Shown: in pieces, positions 34,614 to 44,243 of the stretch
Layout: each line of letters begins with the position of its first letter
Numbering within the stretch: position 1 is the stretch's first letter
Source of the DNA: Gammaproteobacteria bacterium
GTDB lineage: Bacteria; Pseudomonadota; Gammaproteobacteria; Xanthomonadales; Wenzhouxiangellaceae
Reading direction: 5' to 3'
DNA: 64,000 bases
Assembly (NCBI GenBank): GCA_021772985.1
Contig: JAJFKX010000049.1
Location: 62,001-126,000, forward strand
Notes under the pieces: model-generated
What the model saw: the letters and a program-made list of their open reading frames with translations, nothing else
Databases searched by the model: none
Told to the model about the DNA's origin: nothing
Program-made: the position numbers and the translations under genes

Positions 34614-35972
34614 ATGACTGAAGTCGTCTTCGAAGAACATCACGCTCGACAGATACATCGCATAACAGAAGCGTTGGATACAGGCACGTTAGCACGTGTT
34701 CGGCGCATGATCGCTACATTATCAGGCGCAGAAATTGCTGAGCTGCTGGAGTCATTGCCACCGGTCAAACGTTTGGCTGTATGGGAACTGGTCGATCCTG
34801 AGCATGATGGTGAAGTGCTGGTTGAAGTTAATGATGAAGTTCGGGTGCAACTTATCCGGGATATGGATGAGACCGAACTGGTCACTGCGATTGGCAGCCT
34901 GGATATCGATGATGTTGCCGATATTCTGGAAGATGTGCCGGATGCAGTGGTACGCGAAGTTCTGTCATCCATGGATCGCCAGAACCGTGATCGCCTGGTG
35001 CAGGTGCTGCAGTACGATGAGGATTCCGCCGGTGGTTTGATGAACCCGGATTTGGTCACGGTTCGCCAGGATGTCAGCCTTGATGTAGTACAGCGGTATC
35101 TACGTGCGCGCGGTGAACTACCGGAAATGTTGGATCAATTGTTTGTGGTTAACCGCAACGGAAAATACCTCGGCACACTCAGCCTGGTTGATCTGTTGAC
35201 CAAAGATCCAGAGCAATCGGTAGCAGACACCATTAACCTGGATATACAAGCAATTCCGGTGACTCTATCAGCGAATGCGGTAGCCCGTGAATTTACCCAC
35301 TTTGATTTAATTTCAGCGCCGGTAGTGGATGCGGAGAACAACCTGCTGGGACGGATTACCATTGATGACGTGGTCGATGTTATTCGAGATGAGGCTGAGC
35401 ATTTGGTGTTGGCGGTGGCTGGTTTGGATGAAGAAGAGGATATGTTTGCACCGGTGATCAAAACCACATTGCGGCGCACCATCTGGCTGGGAGTTAACCT
35501 GCTGACTGCTTTTCTGGCGGCCTGGGTGATTGGTAATTTTGAAGCGACGCTGGATAAAGTGGTGGCATTGGCGATTCTGATGCCGGTGGTTGCCAGCATG
35601 GGAGGCATTGCCGGAACACAAACACTGACATTGATGATCCGCGGGATGGCATTGGGGCAAATTGGTTCAGCCAATTCGGTTTATATGTTGCGGAAGGAAT
35701 TGGCCGTAGCCTTGTTGAACGGTTTGATCTGGTCAATGGTGGTTGGATTGGTCGCGGTGTTGTGGTTTGACGATTGGTCGTTAGGACTGGTGATCGGCTG
35801 CGCAATCGCAATTAATTTAATTTGTGGCGCATTTGCCGGTGTAGTGGTGCCAATGGTGCTTAAACGCTTATCAATTGATCCGGCACTTGCCGGTGGGGTG
35901 GTGTTGACTACGGTTACTGACGTGATTGGCTTTCTGGCATTTCTGGGTCTGGGGACACTGCTGCTGTTGTAA
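34614..35972 (+). CDS. mgtE: Magnesium transporter MgtE
   Basis: Homodimeric Mg2+ channel. An N-terminal superhelical domain (ELLESLPPVKRLAVWELV) is followed by a CBS pair (MNPDLVTVRQDVSLDVVQRYLR onward) that senses Mg2+. Five transmembrane helices begin about residue 290, including the pore segment MPVVASMGGIAGTQTL. Start ATG 34614 has GGAG upstream. A frame from 34551 adds 21 residues without homology. Length is 452 residues. The stop overlaps the glycosyltransferase start. Confidence 0.92.
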   Translation: MTEVVFEEHHARQIHRITEALDTGTLARVRRMIATLSGAEIAELLESLPPVKRLAVWELVDPEHDGEVLVEVNDEVRVQLIRDMDETELVTAIGSLDIDDVADILEDVPDAVVREVLSSMDRQNRDRLVQVLQYDEDSAGGLMNPDLVTVRQDVSLDVVQRYLRARGELPEMLDQLFVVNRNGKYLGTLSLVDLLTKDPEQSVADTINLDIQAIPVTLSANAVAREFTHFDLISAPVVDAENNLLGRITIDDVVDVIRDEAEHLVLAVAGLDEEEDMFAPVIKTTLRRTIWLGVNLLTAFLAAWVIGNFEATLDKVVALAILMPVVASMGGIAGTQTLTLMIRGMALGQIGSANSVYMLRKELAVALLNGLIWSMVVGLVAVLWFDDWSLGLVIGCAIAINLICGAFAGVVVPMVLKRLSIDPALAGGVVLTTVTDVIGFLAFLGLGTLLLL

Positions 35973-38584
35973 TGAAAATATTATTGATAACCCTCGAGCC
36001 CCCGTTGGAGGCTGAATTGGCTGCGCGTGGCAATATGGTGCGTGCAGCACATCTGGTGCAGGCTTTATTGGCACATGGCCATCAGCTGACGCAAGTGTTT
36101 CGGCAACCCTATGACAAGTCGCCGGTACCTGATATCCGTGCCATGTATCGCAATACCGATGAGCTTGCCCGGTACATTGAGCAAGCCCAGCCTGACGTTA
36201 TTATTCTTGGCTATTGGATGCTGATAGCAGATTTGCCGGTTGATCTTGATATTCCACTGGTGCTGGACTTTATCGCGCCCCGGCCGCTGGAAGCATTGTA
36301 TGAACCAGCAGATTCCAGGGATTTGTCTTTACAAAAATTACTGGATTGCCTGACCAAGGTGGATTTTTTTCTGGTTGGGAACCAGCGCCAGGCGGATTTG
36401 CTGATACCGTATCTTATTCAGGCTGGCCTGGATGTGCGCAAGCGGATACCGATAGGTGTGGTGCCGATCGCTGCTGAACCTGCAGTTAAGCAAGCAAAAG
36501 AATTACCGGTGGATCATTGCTTGCTGGTCGGTGGCGGAGTCGAATGGCCGTGGCGGATTCAACAAACTTACATTGATGAATTAAGGCAGTGGTTAGTCCG
36601 GCATAATTCCATCGCAGGCAGCTCAGCCCACCTGATGATGTTCGGAGGTGATTATCCGAAAATTCAGGATGTCGGCGAGGATGCACTGACCGGGCTGCAA
36701 TTAACCCAGCCGGTGCACAGCATGGCCTTGCATAGCTACGCTGATTACACCCGGTTCCTTGAGCAACGTGGGCATGTCGGCATTGAATTGGCTGAATTTA
36801 ATGTTGAGCGCTATTTCAGTCAGTCATTTCGGGCGATGGAATTTTTGCGTCATGGTATGCCGATAATCTGTAATGACTTTATTAATCTGGCTGGTTACGT
36901 GGATGAGTACCAGGCCGGCTGGTTGATTTCACAGCCGGAAGAATTGCCGGAAGTGTTGGATGAAATTGTGGGTGACCCACAAGCTTATCTGGTACGCTCT
37001 GCCAATGCATTGCGTTTGGTCAGCGAGCAGTTTGAACCGGCTGATAGTATTCAGGAACTACTCGATTACCTTGGCAACCCACTGCGGATAGGGCATCTGG
37101 AGCAGGCTGACGTGATCACCGAAGGCGGTGGGGGACTGGGTGTGGCTGGTGACAAGCCTGTTGAGACTGAAAGGTCACCACCACCGGCGGTTGAAGCCGA
37201 GGTTGGTTCATACAATAATTTTAATGCAACTGCTGGTTTGGGGCGTCCCAGGCTCGGTGCATTGTATCAACAGATCAGGGCGCGCATACCGTACCCGTTT
37301 CCATTGCGTCAGCTGCCTAAACATCTGATCGGCGTGGTTGAAATCAAACTGGCCAGGCTGCTCTCCCGGCAAGTTAAAACAGAGCAGCCTGAAAATGTTG
37401 TCATTGTCACCCGTGCTGATTTATATCCAACCGACCATGGTGGTGCGGTAAAGATTGTGGAAACCGCCAAAGCTTTATCGCTGACCGGGCGAGATGTTGC
37501 AATTGTGACCAGTGAGCGGAATCGCTATTGGTTATACCGGGAAGGCCAGCGGATAGAAAAGAAACTGCCGTTCTGGCTGAAATTTATCAGCTTGCCTGAA
37601 CGATTCAGTATGTTGTTGCATTATGCCCGTGCGGTACCTCGCAGCAATGCTTTTTTGTATTTGCCTCTCAGTGATAACAGTTTTTTGTGGCGTACTTTGC
37701 ATGTGGCCAAAAAAATCAAAGCCAATATCTATCAGGCGGAGTTTCCCGCTTATGTCAGGCCCTGCAGATTTGTCCAGCGGGTGCGTGGCGGTCGGGTGGT
37801 GCTGGTGCAGCACAACGTCGAATATGAGCGTTTGAAAAGTCAGGAAAAGAGCCTTACTGATGATCAGTACCAGCGCCTGAAGCAAATAGAAATCGATTTT
37901 TGTAATTTATCCGATGCGGTTATTTGTGTCTCTGACAATGACCGTGAAAAACTTGAAGCAGATGGTGTGCAGCGCAAGTTGTTACATCTGATCCCACATG
38001 GTGTTGATCTTGCAACGTTTGATCAGGCACAGGCAGTTGATGTACGCAGAGAATATGGCTGGCAGCCTGATGATAAGGTATTGGTTTATCACGGGACTTA
38101 CGAGTATCCGCCTAATTTAACCGCTATCAAGGTGATGGCAACAGAAATCTTGCCGCGTCTGCATGCCCGTGGGTGGAAGCCGAAAGTGCTGGCTGTCGGG
38201 AAGCGAGCTCCCAAGCAATCCATGCATCAAGATATCCGGTTCAGCGGCAGTGTGGAGGTTGTGGCTGAATACCTGAAAGCTGCTGATGTGGCGGTTGTGC
38301 CATTGCTTGATGGTGGCGGCACCCGGATGAAAATTATTGATTATTTTGCCTGTGGAATACCGGTGGTGAGTACCAGCAAGGGTATTGAAGGTATTCCAGC
38401 CCGCCCCGGTCTGGAAGCATTTATTGATGATGACTGGGATCTGCTTACCGATCATATTGCCAGCTTGTTTGAGCAGCCAAGACTGTATGACAAACTGTCC
38501 AATGCCGGGCGAAAATATGCACAGCAGCTGGACTGGAAAGAATTGGCCAAAGATTATGTCAATGTATTTGCAGGTACTAAGTAA
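35972..38584 (+). CDS. Double-domain glycosyltransferase (two GT-B modules)
   Basis: An 870-residue protein made of two glycosyltransferase-like modules. Residues 1 to about 370 look like a GT-B fold with a degenerate N-terminal half (ITLEPPLEAELAARGNMVRAAHLV; later SQSFRAMEFLRHGMPIICNDF). A Gly/Pro-rich linker spans about 380-430. From about 475 a GT4-type enzyme follows: LYPTDHGGAVKIVETAKAL, YHGTYEYPPNLTAIK and PLLDGGGTRMKIIDYFACGIPVVST. No signal peptide. The product, possibly a surface polysaccharide or glycolipid, cannot be inferred. The start overlaps the mgtE stop (TAATG); pldA follows 23 bp later. Confidence 0.8.
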   Translation: MKILLITLEPPLEAELAARGNMVRAAHLVQALLAHGHQLTQVFRQPYDKSPVPDIRAMYRNTDELARYIEQAQPDVIILGYWMLIADLPVDLDIPLVLDFIAPRPLEALYEPADSRDLSLQKLLDCLTKVDFFLVGNQRQADLLIPYLIQAGLDVRKRIPIGVVPIAAEPAVKQAKELPVDHCLLVGGGVEWPWRIQQTYIDELRQWLVRHNSIAGSSAHLMMFGGDYPKIQDVGEDALTGLQLTQPVHSMALHSYADYTRFLEQRGHVGIELAEFNVERYFSQSFRAMEFLRHGMPIICNDFINLAGYVDEYQAGWLISQPEELPEVLDEIVGDPQAYLVRSANALRLVSEQFEPADSIQELLDYLGNPLRIGHLEQADVITEGGGGLGVAGDKPVETERSPPPAVEAEVGSYNNFNATAGLGRPRLGALYQQIRARIPYPFPLRQLPKHLIGVVEIKLARLLSRQVKTEQPENVVIVTRADLYPTDHGGAVKIVETAKALSLTGRDVAIVTSERNRYWLYREGQRIEKKLPFWLKFISLPERFSMLLHYARAVPRSNAFLYLPLSDNSFLWRTLHVAKKIKANIYQAEFPAYVRPCRFVQRVRGGRVVLVQHNVEYERLKSQEKSLTDDQYQRLKQIEIDFCNLSDAVICVSDNDREKLEADGVQRKLLHLIPHGVDLATFDQAQAVDVRREYGWQPDDKVLVYHGTYEYPPNLTAIKVMATEILPRLHARGWKPKVLAVGKRAPKQSMHQDIRFSGSVEVVAEYLKAADVAVVPLLDGGGTRMKIIDYFACGIPVVSTSKGIEGIPARPGLEAFIDDDWDLLTDHIASLFEQPRLYDKLSNAGRKYAQQLDWKELAKDYVNVFAGTK

Positions 38585-38607
38585 TCGTTCATTGATTACA
38601 ATGGGGC

Positions 38608-39816
38608 ATGAATATGACAGGCAGTAAATATTTGGCTTGCCTGCTGGTCGCTGCGGGGACTTTGATTTGTACAATGATCCAGGCGCAACCGCTGATTGTG
38701 ATCCCGCCGGAGCAGCCGGTGGCGGCCGGTGATCAGGTAGCAGTAACCGTTTATTTCCAGGCTGGGCATTTGGTTCAGGCAAAATCAGCTCAGGCACCGG
38801 ACGAATTAAGTATTGAATTAACCAATGGCGAGCGCAAGCAGCAGCTTGTATTACATAAACTGCCTGATCCATCAGCATCAGTCAGATTACCGGCAGGTGT
38901 GGTTCAGGCGCAGTATCGATTGTTGCTACCGAGTGATATTACTGAGGGGGCACTGAGGTTGCAGGTTTTATCATTTACAGCACCACCGGTATACATGCTG
39001 GCGTATCAATCACCGACAGAACCGGTTGCAGAACAACCGACACTGCAAATGGTATCGGTTGATGACAGTAAAGATGAAGATCTGATTTTAAATGATTTTC
39101 TAGGCAGTATTTATGGCTACCATCCGACCTATTTTATAGCTGGTGCAAATCCTACGGATGCCAAGCTGCAACTCAGCTTTAAATATCGATTTATCAACAG
39201 GAACAGCCAACTGGCTGAGCAGCATGAATGGCTGGGGGGCTTTTATTTTGCTTACACCCAGCTATCGTTATGGGATTTGAGCAGTGAGTCTTTTCCCTTT
39301 GAAGATACCAACTTTCTGCCTGAGTTGTTTTATCAGTTCAACGATCTCACACCAATCCTGAATGCCGCAACGCACGCTGACTTGCAACTGGGGTTGTTAC
39401 ATGAATCCAATGGCCGTGACGGCGATGATTCGCGCAGTCTGAATGTTGCTTATCTGGAGCCGGGAATGCATTTTGACTTGGCCGGTGAATATCAATTATC
39501 GCTGACGCCGAGGGTATGGGCATATTTTGGCAGCAAAAGCGGCAATGAAAACATCCAGGATTTTCGGGGTAATGCCAGTCTGACGGCAACTTATGGTCGG
39601 CGCAATGGATTTCAGTTGGAAGCGTATTTACGAGGTAATCCGGGTACCGGCAAAGGCGCCATGCAATTGGATTTTACTTATCCATTGACCAGAATCACCA
39701 ATGATGTACTGGGCTTGTACCTGCATGCACAATTATTCCGTGGCTTTGGTGAAAGTCTGCTGGAGTTTGACCAGCGGGACACGCGTTTTCGCATAGGTCT
39801 TGGGTTGGTCAGGTAA
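38608..39816 (+). CDS. pldA: Outer membrane phospholipase A (OMPLA)
   Basis: Beta-barrel phospholipase of the outer membrane. The active-site segment GLLHESNGRDGDDSRS (His near residue 264, then Ser) matches the OMPLA HxSNGR...SRS motif. A signal peptide (LACLLVAAGTLICTMIQAQ) precedes an N-terminal region of about 120 residues rich in beta structure. The barrel part starts near FLGSIYGYHPTYFIAG and ends with the terminal Arg of FRIGLGLVR. At 402 residues it is longer than E. coli PldA (289) because of the N-terminal region. Confidence 0.88.
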   Translation: MNMTGSKYLACLLVAAGTLICTMIQAQPLIVIPPEQPVAAGDQVAVTVYFQAGHLVQAKSAQAPDELSIELTNGERKQQLVLHKLPDPSASVRLPAGVVQAQYRLLLPSDITEGALRLQVLSFTAPPVYMLAYQSPTEPVAEQPTLQMVSVDDSKDEDLILNDFLGSIYGYHPTYFIAGANPTDAKLQLSFKYRFINRNSQLAEQHEWLGGFYFAYTQLSLWDLSSESFPFEDTNFLPELFYQFNDLTPILNAATHADLQLGLLHESNGRDGDDSRSLNVAYLEPGMHFDLAGEYQLSLTPRVWAYFGSKSGNENIQDFRGNASLTATYGRRNGFQLEAYLRGNPGTGKGAMQLDFTYPLTRITNDVLGLYLHAQLFRGFGESLLEFDQRDTRFRIGLGLVR

Positions 39817-39861
39817 TTAGGGCGCGTCAGATTTAATCTGAGGTACTTAGCAAGAAGATAA

Positions 39862-40323
39862 TTATCGGATATACAGATCTTCGCGGCCAGACAGGCACAT
39901 CATAGTGCCAACCATATGTGCTACAGGTTTTTGTTGTTCACCTATCAACATATAGGCATCTCCCTGGCAAATGGTCAGGTTGCGTCCTGATTTAATAACC
40001 TGGCCCACAGCAATTAACTTGTCGCCTTTGGCGGGGGCCAGCAGGTTGATTTTAAATTCTACTGATAATACCTCGGCGTCAGCAGGCATCAGTGTAAATG
40101 CAGCATAACCACAGGCTGAATCAAGCACTGTGGCGATCATGCCGGCATGCAAAAAACCGTGTTGTTGGGTCAATTTCGACTGGTATGGCAACGCTATGCT
40201 TAACTTGCCCGGCTCGATTGTCTGCAGGGTTGCGCCCAGCGTTTGCATTGCCTGCTGAGCAGCAAAACTGTTAACGATACGTTGCCTGTAGTCAGGGTTT
40301 TCAGGAGTAAACGGACTCGCCAT
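39862..40323 (-). CDS. PaaI-like hotdog-fold thioesterase
   Basis: Acyl-CoA thioesterase family member of 153 residues. The hotdog core shows HGFLHAGMIATVLDSACGYAAFTLMP with the conserved HGG/D-like region and VEFKINLLAPAKGDKLIAVGQV. Substrate not determinable. It is convergent with pldA and sits downstream of the zinc-protease gene on the same strand, with 79 bp between them. Confidence 0.85.
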   Translation of the reverse strand: MASPFTPENPDYRQRIVNSFAAQQAMQTLGATLQTIEPGKLSIALPYQSKLTQQHGFLHAGMIATVLDSACGYAAFTLMPADAEVLSVEFKINLLAPAKGDKLIAVGQVIKSGRNLTICQGDAYMLIGEQQKPVAHMVGTMMCLSGREDLYIR

Positions 40324-40402
40324 ATTTATGCGATTACATCTGAATAATAAACAAAGTCCATGCTTGGCATCCTATATCTGAGACTATTTTGAATATCAAA
40401 TT

Positions 40403-41503
40403 TTAATACATCATTACAGCAGACTGACCAGACAAATGGCTGTGATATAACCGGGCGCGCAATATATATTCACGGCCACGATGCAGATGTACCTTGATCA
40501 AGGCATTGCGATCGAAGCCACTATCGTCATCACCAGCCACAAACTGAGGTTCTCCATCAATAACCTCAAACAGCACAATAATTGTATCGGCATAACCGAA
40601 AGACTGAATAGTGTATTCACGTGAGTAGTCCGGGCGAATGTAAAAGTTCTTTTGCTCACCAGGCTCAATCGATAAGCGTTGAGAGTCAAAAATTTTTAAT
40701 TCAGGGTATTGGTTGGAATGCAATGCAGGATAAAATTGCCTGACGCTTTCAATATCCTGCGCTGATAACCCTGGTTCGGGCTGTAGTCCGTTTTGGTATG
40801 CAGCGGGGGCATTAATCAACCCCGCCGGAAACCAATACTGCATAATCGAGTTTGGGTCCCACTCAGAGCCTTCCACTTCAGCAGCACTTAATTTATTCAA
40901 TACATTCCAGCGTGTGGTTTCTTCAGGCCAAAAATTGGGTGAGCTTGCAAAGTGATTTAGCACCGCCTGCTCATTCCAATCGATACCTGAAAACGGATTT
41001 TGATGCGCGTGTGGAAACCCCAGGCTGTGACCGATTTCATGCAATGCAGTGTCATAGCCATAAGTGGTGGTCAAATCCCAGCCGAAATTCATAGTACGCT
41101 GACCAGGGTCGGGCACCAGGTCGATAATGTCACGACCTAGATAAGACCAGGAACCATCGGTTTGATCAAAGCCGATACGTATTTCTGCTTCTGCACGTTC
41201 TGATACTTCTTTGAATTCCAGGCCTATGCCCAGATCTTTCCACTCCTGAAAAGCATTACGTACTGCTTCACGTTGGGGTTCGGGTGCTACCCATGCGCCT
41301 TGAGAACCATCATTTTTGTCATCGAAAAAATAATAGTGTAAGACAGTCCCATTTACCCATTTCTTTTCAACCTGACGGATAAGTCGCAGCCGGTTTGGAT
41401 TGGAGTTGAATGGCAATGGTCGTAATTCAACCTTGGGCTGGGTACAGGCGTGCAAGGCAGAATTTGTTTTAGCATACTCTTTTGTAGAAGTTGTTATGGC
41501 CAC
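40403..41503 (-). CDS. Metzincin-type zinc protease with PPC-like C-terminal domain
   Basis: Zinc endopeptidase with the full signature HEIGHSLGFPHAH (around residues 154-166), three His plus the catalytic Glu. SIMQYWFPA supplies the Met-turn. The last 90 residues (LKIFDSQRLSIEPGEQKNFYI onward) resemble a bacterial pre-peptidase C-terminal beta domain. The GTG at 41503 is preferred because AAGGAGG stands 6 bases before it; the ATG-like start at 41542 has none. No signal peptide is visible, so secretion would need another route. Length is 366 residues. Confidence 0.78.
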   Translation of the reverse strand: MAITTSTKEYAKTNSALHACTQPKVELRPLPFNSNPNRLRLIRQVEKKWVNGTVLHYYFFDDKNDGSQGAWVAPEPQREAVRNAFQEWKDLGIGLEFKEVSERAEAEIRIGFDQTDGSWSYLGRDIIDLVPDPGQRTMNFGWDLTTTYGYDTALHEIGHSLGFPHAHQNPFSGIDWNEQAVLNHFASSPNFWPEETTRWNVLNKLSAAEVEGSEWDPNSIMQYWFPAGLINAPAAYQNGLQPEPGLSAQDIESVRQFYPALHSNQYPELKIFDSQRLSIEPGEQKNFYIRPDYSREYTIQSFGYADTIIVLFEVIDGEPQFVAGDDDSGFDRNALIKVHLHRGREYILRARLYHSHLSGQSAVMMY

Positions 41504-41626
41504 CTTGAACCTCCTTGGTAGGTGAATGTTGGCACGCAGCACTGTCGCACTGCATATATATTTTCGACGGAGCAGTCAAAAATACCATAAGTCGTCATGT
41601 CATCGGTTAAGTACTATCTTGGTTAG

Positions 41627-42286
41627 TCAAAATGTGTGAACACCTGCGGTGCTGCCGACCAGCACTTTATCAGCACTGCGTTGAGCAAACAGACCAACGG
41701 TAACCACGCCGGTAATGGCATTGATTTGTTGTTCCATACCAGTTGGATCAACTATATCCATTCTGTGCACATCCAAAATCCAATTGCCATTATCGGTGAC
41801 AAACCCATCGCGCCAGACTGGTTCGCCACCCAGTTGCACCAGTTGCCGCGCCACCTGGCTGCGCGCCATAGGTATTACTTCTACCGGCAATGGGAACTTA
41901 CCCAGAACATCAACCCGCTTACTGCTGTCAATAATGCAGATAAATTGCCGACTACATGCAGCAATGATTTTTTCACGTGTCAGTGCGCCTCCACCACCTT
42001 TGATCAGGCGCCGGTGCGGATCACATTCATCCGCCCCATCGATATACACTTGCAACGGTCCGGCAGTATTTAATTCAACCACCTGGTAGCCATACCCTTG
42101 TAACCGCTCTGTGGTTGCTTCTGAACTGGAAACGCAAGCTTGCAGCGGAATGCGGCGCTCGTGTAAAAGATCGATCAGTGCATTCACGGTACTGCCGGTG
42201 CCAACCCCTAAAACATCATCTTGCGATACGTATTCCAGGGCAGCTTCAGCGACCTGACGTTTAAGTTGATCCTGATTCATGCTCAT
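41627..42286 (-). CDS. rpiA: Ribose-5-phosphate isomerase A
   Basis: Interconverts ribose-5-phosphate and ribulose-5-phosphate in the pentose phosphate pathway. Motifs: [23 protein letters not shown] with catalytic Asp, and [12 protein letters not shown] with the lysine. Length is 219 residues, as in E. coli. The start overlaps the EVE-protein stop by 4 bases, and both follow fau on the same strand. Confidence 0.97.
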   Translation of the reverse strand: MSMNQDQLKRQVAEAALEYVSQDDVLGVGTGSTVNALIDLLHERRIPLQACVSSSEATTERLQGYGYQVVELNTAGPLQVYIDGADECDPHRRLIKGGGGALTREKIIAACSRQFICIIDSSKRVDVLGKFPLPVEVIPMARSQVARQLVQLGGEPVWRDGFVTDNGNWILDVHRMDIVDPTGMEQQINAITGVVTVGLFAQRSADKVLVGSTAGVHTF

Positions 42287-42738
42287 TCCAAACCTGCCAG
42301 GTATTCCCAGTGTTGCTTATCGACCGGCATAATCGATAACCGGCTGCCTTTCCGGATTAAAACCAAGCCATCCAATTGTTCAAAATGCTGTTTGATTTCG
42401 TCCAGGGAAATCAATCGTTTCAATTTGCGGATAAATTTGATATTCACCAGTTGCCAGCGCGGGTCATCCGGATTACTGCTGGCATCAAAGTATTTACTGT
42501 TGCTGTCGAACTGGGTGTGATCAGGGTAGGGCTTACTGGCAACTTCGCCTATACCAGCGATACCTGGTGGTTTGCAATTTGAGTGGTAAATCAACACTGG
42601 GTCACCAATGGTCATATCATCACGCATAAAATTGCGTGCCTGGTAATTACGAATGCCATCCCAGGGTTCGGTGCCGGCACGCTCCAGATCATCAATGCTG
42701 AAAGCTTCGGGTTCGGTTTTCATTAGCCAATATTGCAT
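42283..42738 (-). CDS. EVE domain protein (possible modified-base reader)
   Basis: A PUA-fold EVE protein of 151 residues, the family of human THYN1. It opens with [17 protein letters not shown] and contains [27 protein letters not shown] and [17 protein letters not shown] domains bind modified cytosine in DNA or RNA; the target here is unknown. It lies between fau and rpiA with a 4-bp overlap to rpiA. In Pseudomonas-type genomes EVE genes are often found near the zapA-6S-fau block. Confidence 0.88.
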   Translation of the reverse strand: MQYWLMKTEPEAFSIDDLERAGTEPWDGIRNYQARNFMRDDMTIGDPVLIYHSNCKPPGIAGIGEVASKPYPDHTQFDSNSKYFDASSNPDDPRWQLVNIKFIRKLKRLISLDEIKQHFEQLDGLVLIRKGSRLSIMPVDKQHWEYLAGLE

Positions 42739-42752
42739 GTTGGTTTATTTTC

Positions 42753-43346
42753 CTAAGGTATACAGTCAATCACGCCTTGATCGGTGATCACTTTGCTCAG
42801 CGGTTGATCCATTTTATCGAAAGGGATACTTGATTGTTGCTGCCAGTTGTAAGCTATGCCGATTCGTTCAGGTTTGGTCAGGTCTACCGACATTAGCCAA
42901 CGATCATAATAACCACCACCCATACCCAGTCGATTACCGATATTATCGAAGCCTACCAGCGGCATCAGCAAAACATCAAACTCATCTGCAGCCAGTGGTT
43001 TCGGATTATTCGTTAAGTCGGGTTCAGCGATGCCAAACCGGTTGGATAGTAATTTGGCTTCAGGATGCCAGCAGTAAAATTTCATCGTTGCTGTTGGGTT
43101 GGATTCAATCACCGGTATAGCCAGGCGGTGGCCGTATTGTTGTAATTGCTGCATGCCGGCAGTGATATCCAGTTCATGATCAAACGCCAGGTAGGCACCG
43201 ATAGTTGATGGTGGATAACTCGACAGGTAACCCAATAAATTTTCAATAGCTTTTTTAGACGAATTAACTCTATGCGCAGAAGACAGCTTTCTTCTGCGCG
43301 CAATCAGTTGCTGCCTTAAAGTGATTTTACTGTTGATGATAGACAA
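42753..43346 (-). CDS. fau: 5-formyltetrahydrofolate cyclo-ligase (start uncertain)
   Basis: ATP-dependent conversion of 5-formyl-THF to 5,10-methenyl-THF. The first conserved part is LRQQLIARRRKLSS; later DVLLMPLVGFDNIGNRLGMGGGYYDRWL, the classic signature, and IGIAYNWQQQ. There is no ATG or GTG in frame near the expected start. TTG 43346 gives LSIINSKITLRQQL and 198 residues; TTG 43400 would start inside 6S RNA. The 6S RNA-fau order is typical of gammaproteobacteria, where fau (ygfA) follows ssrS. Confidence 0.88.
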   Translation of the reverse strand: MSIINSKITLRQQLIARRRKLSSAHRVNSSKKAIENLLGYLSSYPPSTIGAYLAFDHELDITAGMQQLQQYGHRLAIPVIESNPTATMKFYCWHPEAKLLSNRFGIAEPDLTNNPKPLAADEFDVLLMPLVGFDNIGNRLGMGGGYYDRWLMSVDLTKPERIGIAYNWQQQSSIPFDKMDQPLSKVITDQGVIDCIP

Positions 43347-43375
43347 GAAATTTAAGCAACAGGAAAGTTGAAAAG

Positions 43376-43562
43376 GCGTCCTCCACCAATGCCGCTGCAA
43401 AATCGGTGACCTTGAACCAAAGGTTCAGGTGGGTTGGAACTTGCAGCCATCAGGCTTTTCGCGCCAGGGCGAACATGCTCACCGGCTGTTCAGTTACCGT
43501 CCCGAGGTCGACGTATAGGGACAAGGCATCTGTGACGTTACTGGCGTACATCGCAGAGGACG
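43376..43562 (-). ncRNA. ssrS: 6S RNA
   Basis: Regulatory RNA that binds the sigma70 RNA polymerase holoenzyme. The minus-strand sequence matches conserved 6S blocks: opening CCTCTGCGATGTACGCC, the central GCCGGTGAGCATGTTCG, the 3' arm ACCTTTGGTTCAAGG and closing GCGGCATTGGTGGAGG, which pairs with the 5' end. Length about 187 nt against 184 in E. coli. Ends are approximate to within five bases. It stands between zapA and fau. Confidence 0.9.
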
Positions 43563-43572
43563 CACACCCAGT

Positions 43573-43887
43573 CTAGCGCTCTGGAGCACCGGCATCAAGG
43601 TGCCGGCTTAGACGATCAGTAAGATTGTGAAGTCGATCATCCACATTTTCGCTGCGTAACTTCAGTTCTGACTGGGCTTTCAGCAGACTGTCACTGATAT
43701 TCAGGGCAGTCATAATGGTGAGTTTATCCAGGCTGAGATTGGGGCCGTGATCACGCGCATCGCGCAAACGCAGGTCTAAATAGCGTGCCGCGTCCAGCAG
43801 GCTCTCACGTTCATCCTCGCTGCAGTTAATTCGAAATTCGCGATCGAGTATTCGGATACTGGTGGGCTCGCTTTGTTTTGGCATCAA
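43573..43887 (-). CDS. zapA: Cell division protein ZapA
   Basis: FtsZ-bundling Z-ring protein of 104 residues. Family parts include SIRILDREFRINCSEDERESLLDAARYLDLRL (in pieces) and LTIMTALNISDSLLKAQSEL, a coiled-coil C-terminus. It begins 18 bp downstream of the coiled-coil gene and runs toward 6S RNA. Confidence 0.92.
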   Translation of the reverse strand: MMPKQSEPTSIRILDREFRINCSEDERESLLDAARYLDLRLRDARDHGPNLSLDKLTIMTALNISDSLLKAQSELKLRSENVDDRLHNLTDRLSRHLDAGAPER

Positions 43888-43904
43888 TAGTCTCCCTTTG
43901 GGAT

Positions 43905-44126
43905 TTACGCTTGTTCCAGCGATTTCAGGCGATTAATCATCGCTTCGACCCGTATCCGTGCCTGTTCGTTCTTGGCCAGCAGGCCAGCACGTTCTGATAC
44001 CAGTGTTTCTTGTCTGGCCATCAGTGAACTGTTTTCTTTCTCTAATTTATTATTACGATCCACCATGCGGGTGATCAAACTTTCCAATTGCTTCATGGTA
44101 TTGGCTGCAATGGTTGTTGCACTCAT
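43905..44126 (-). CDS. TIGR02449-type coiled-coil protein (ZapB-like)
   Basis: Short coiled-coil protein of 73 residues with regular heptads (LITRMVDRNNKLEKENSSLM). It is of the type that pairs with zapA in Pseudomonas-like genomes. The ATG at 44126 has AAGGAA six bases upstream and replaces the TTG two codons earlier. A division role is inferred from neighbourhood and ZapB-like architecture only. Confidence 0.75.
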   Translation of the reverse strand: MSATTIAANTMKQLESLITRMVDRNNKLEKENSSLMARQETLVSERAGLLAKNEQARIRVEAMINRLKSLEQA

Positions 44127-44243
44127 ACGCAATTCCTTGGTTATATCCCTGATTGTTATTCGTAGCTATTAAGTTGGATAATACCACCTGATTGCTGATT
44201 CGAAAAACAAAATTTGCCAAAGATTGTGTCAGATATTAACAAC

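Noticed and set aside
35135-35674. 179-residue minus-strand open frame opposite mgtE
   Set aside because: Low-complexity Ser/Thr-rich translation antisense to a clear transporter gene.
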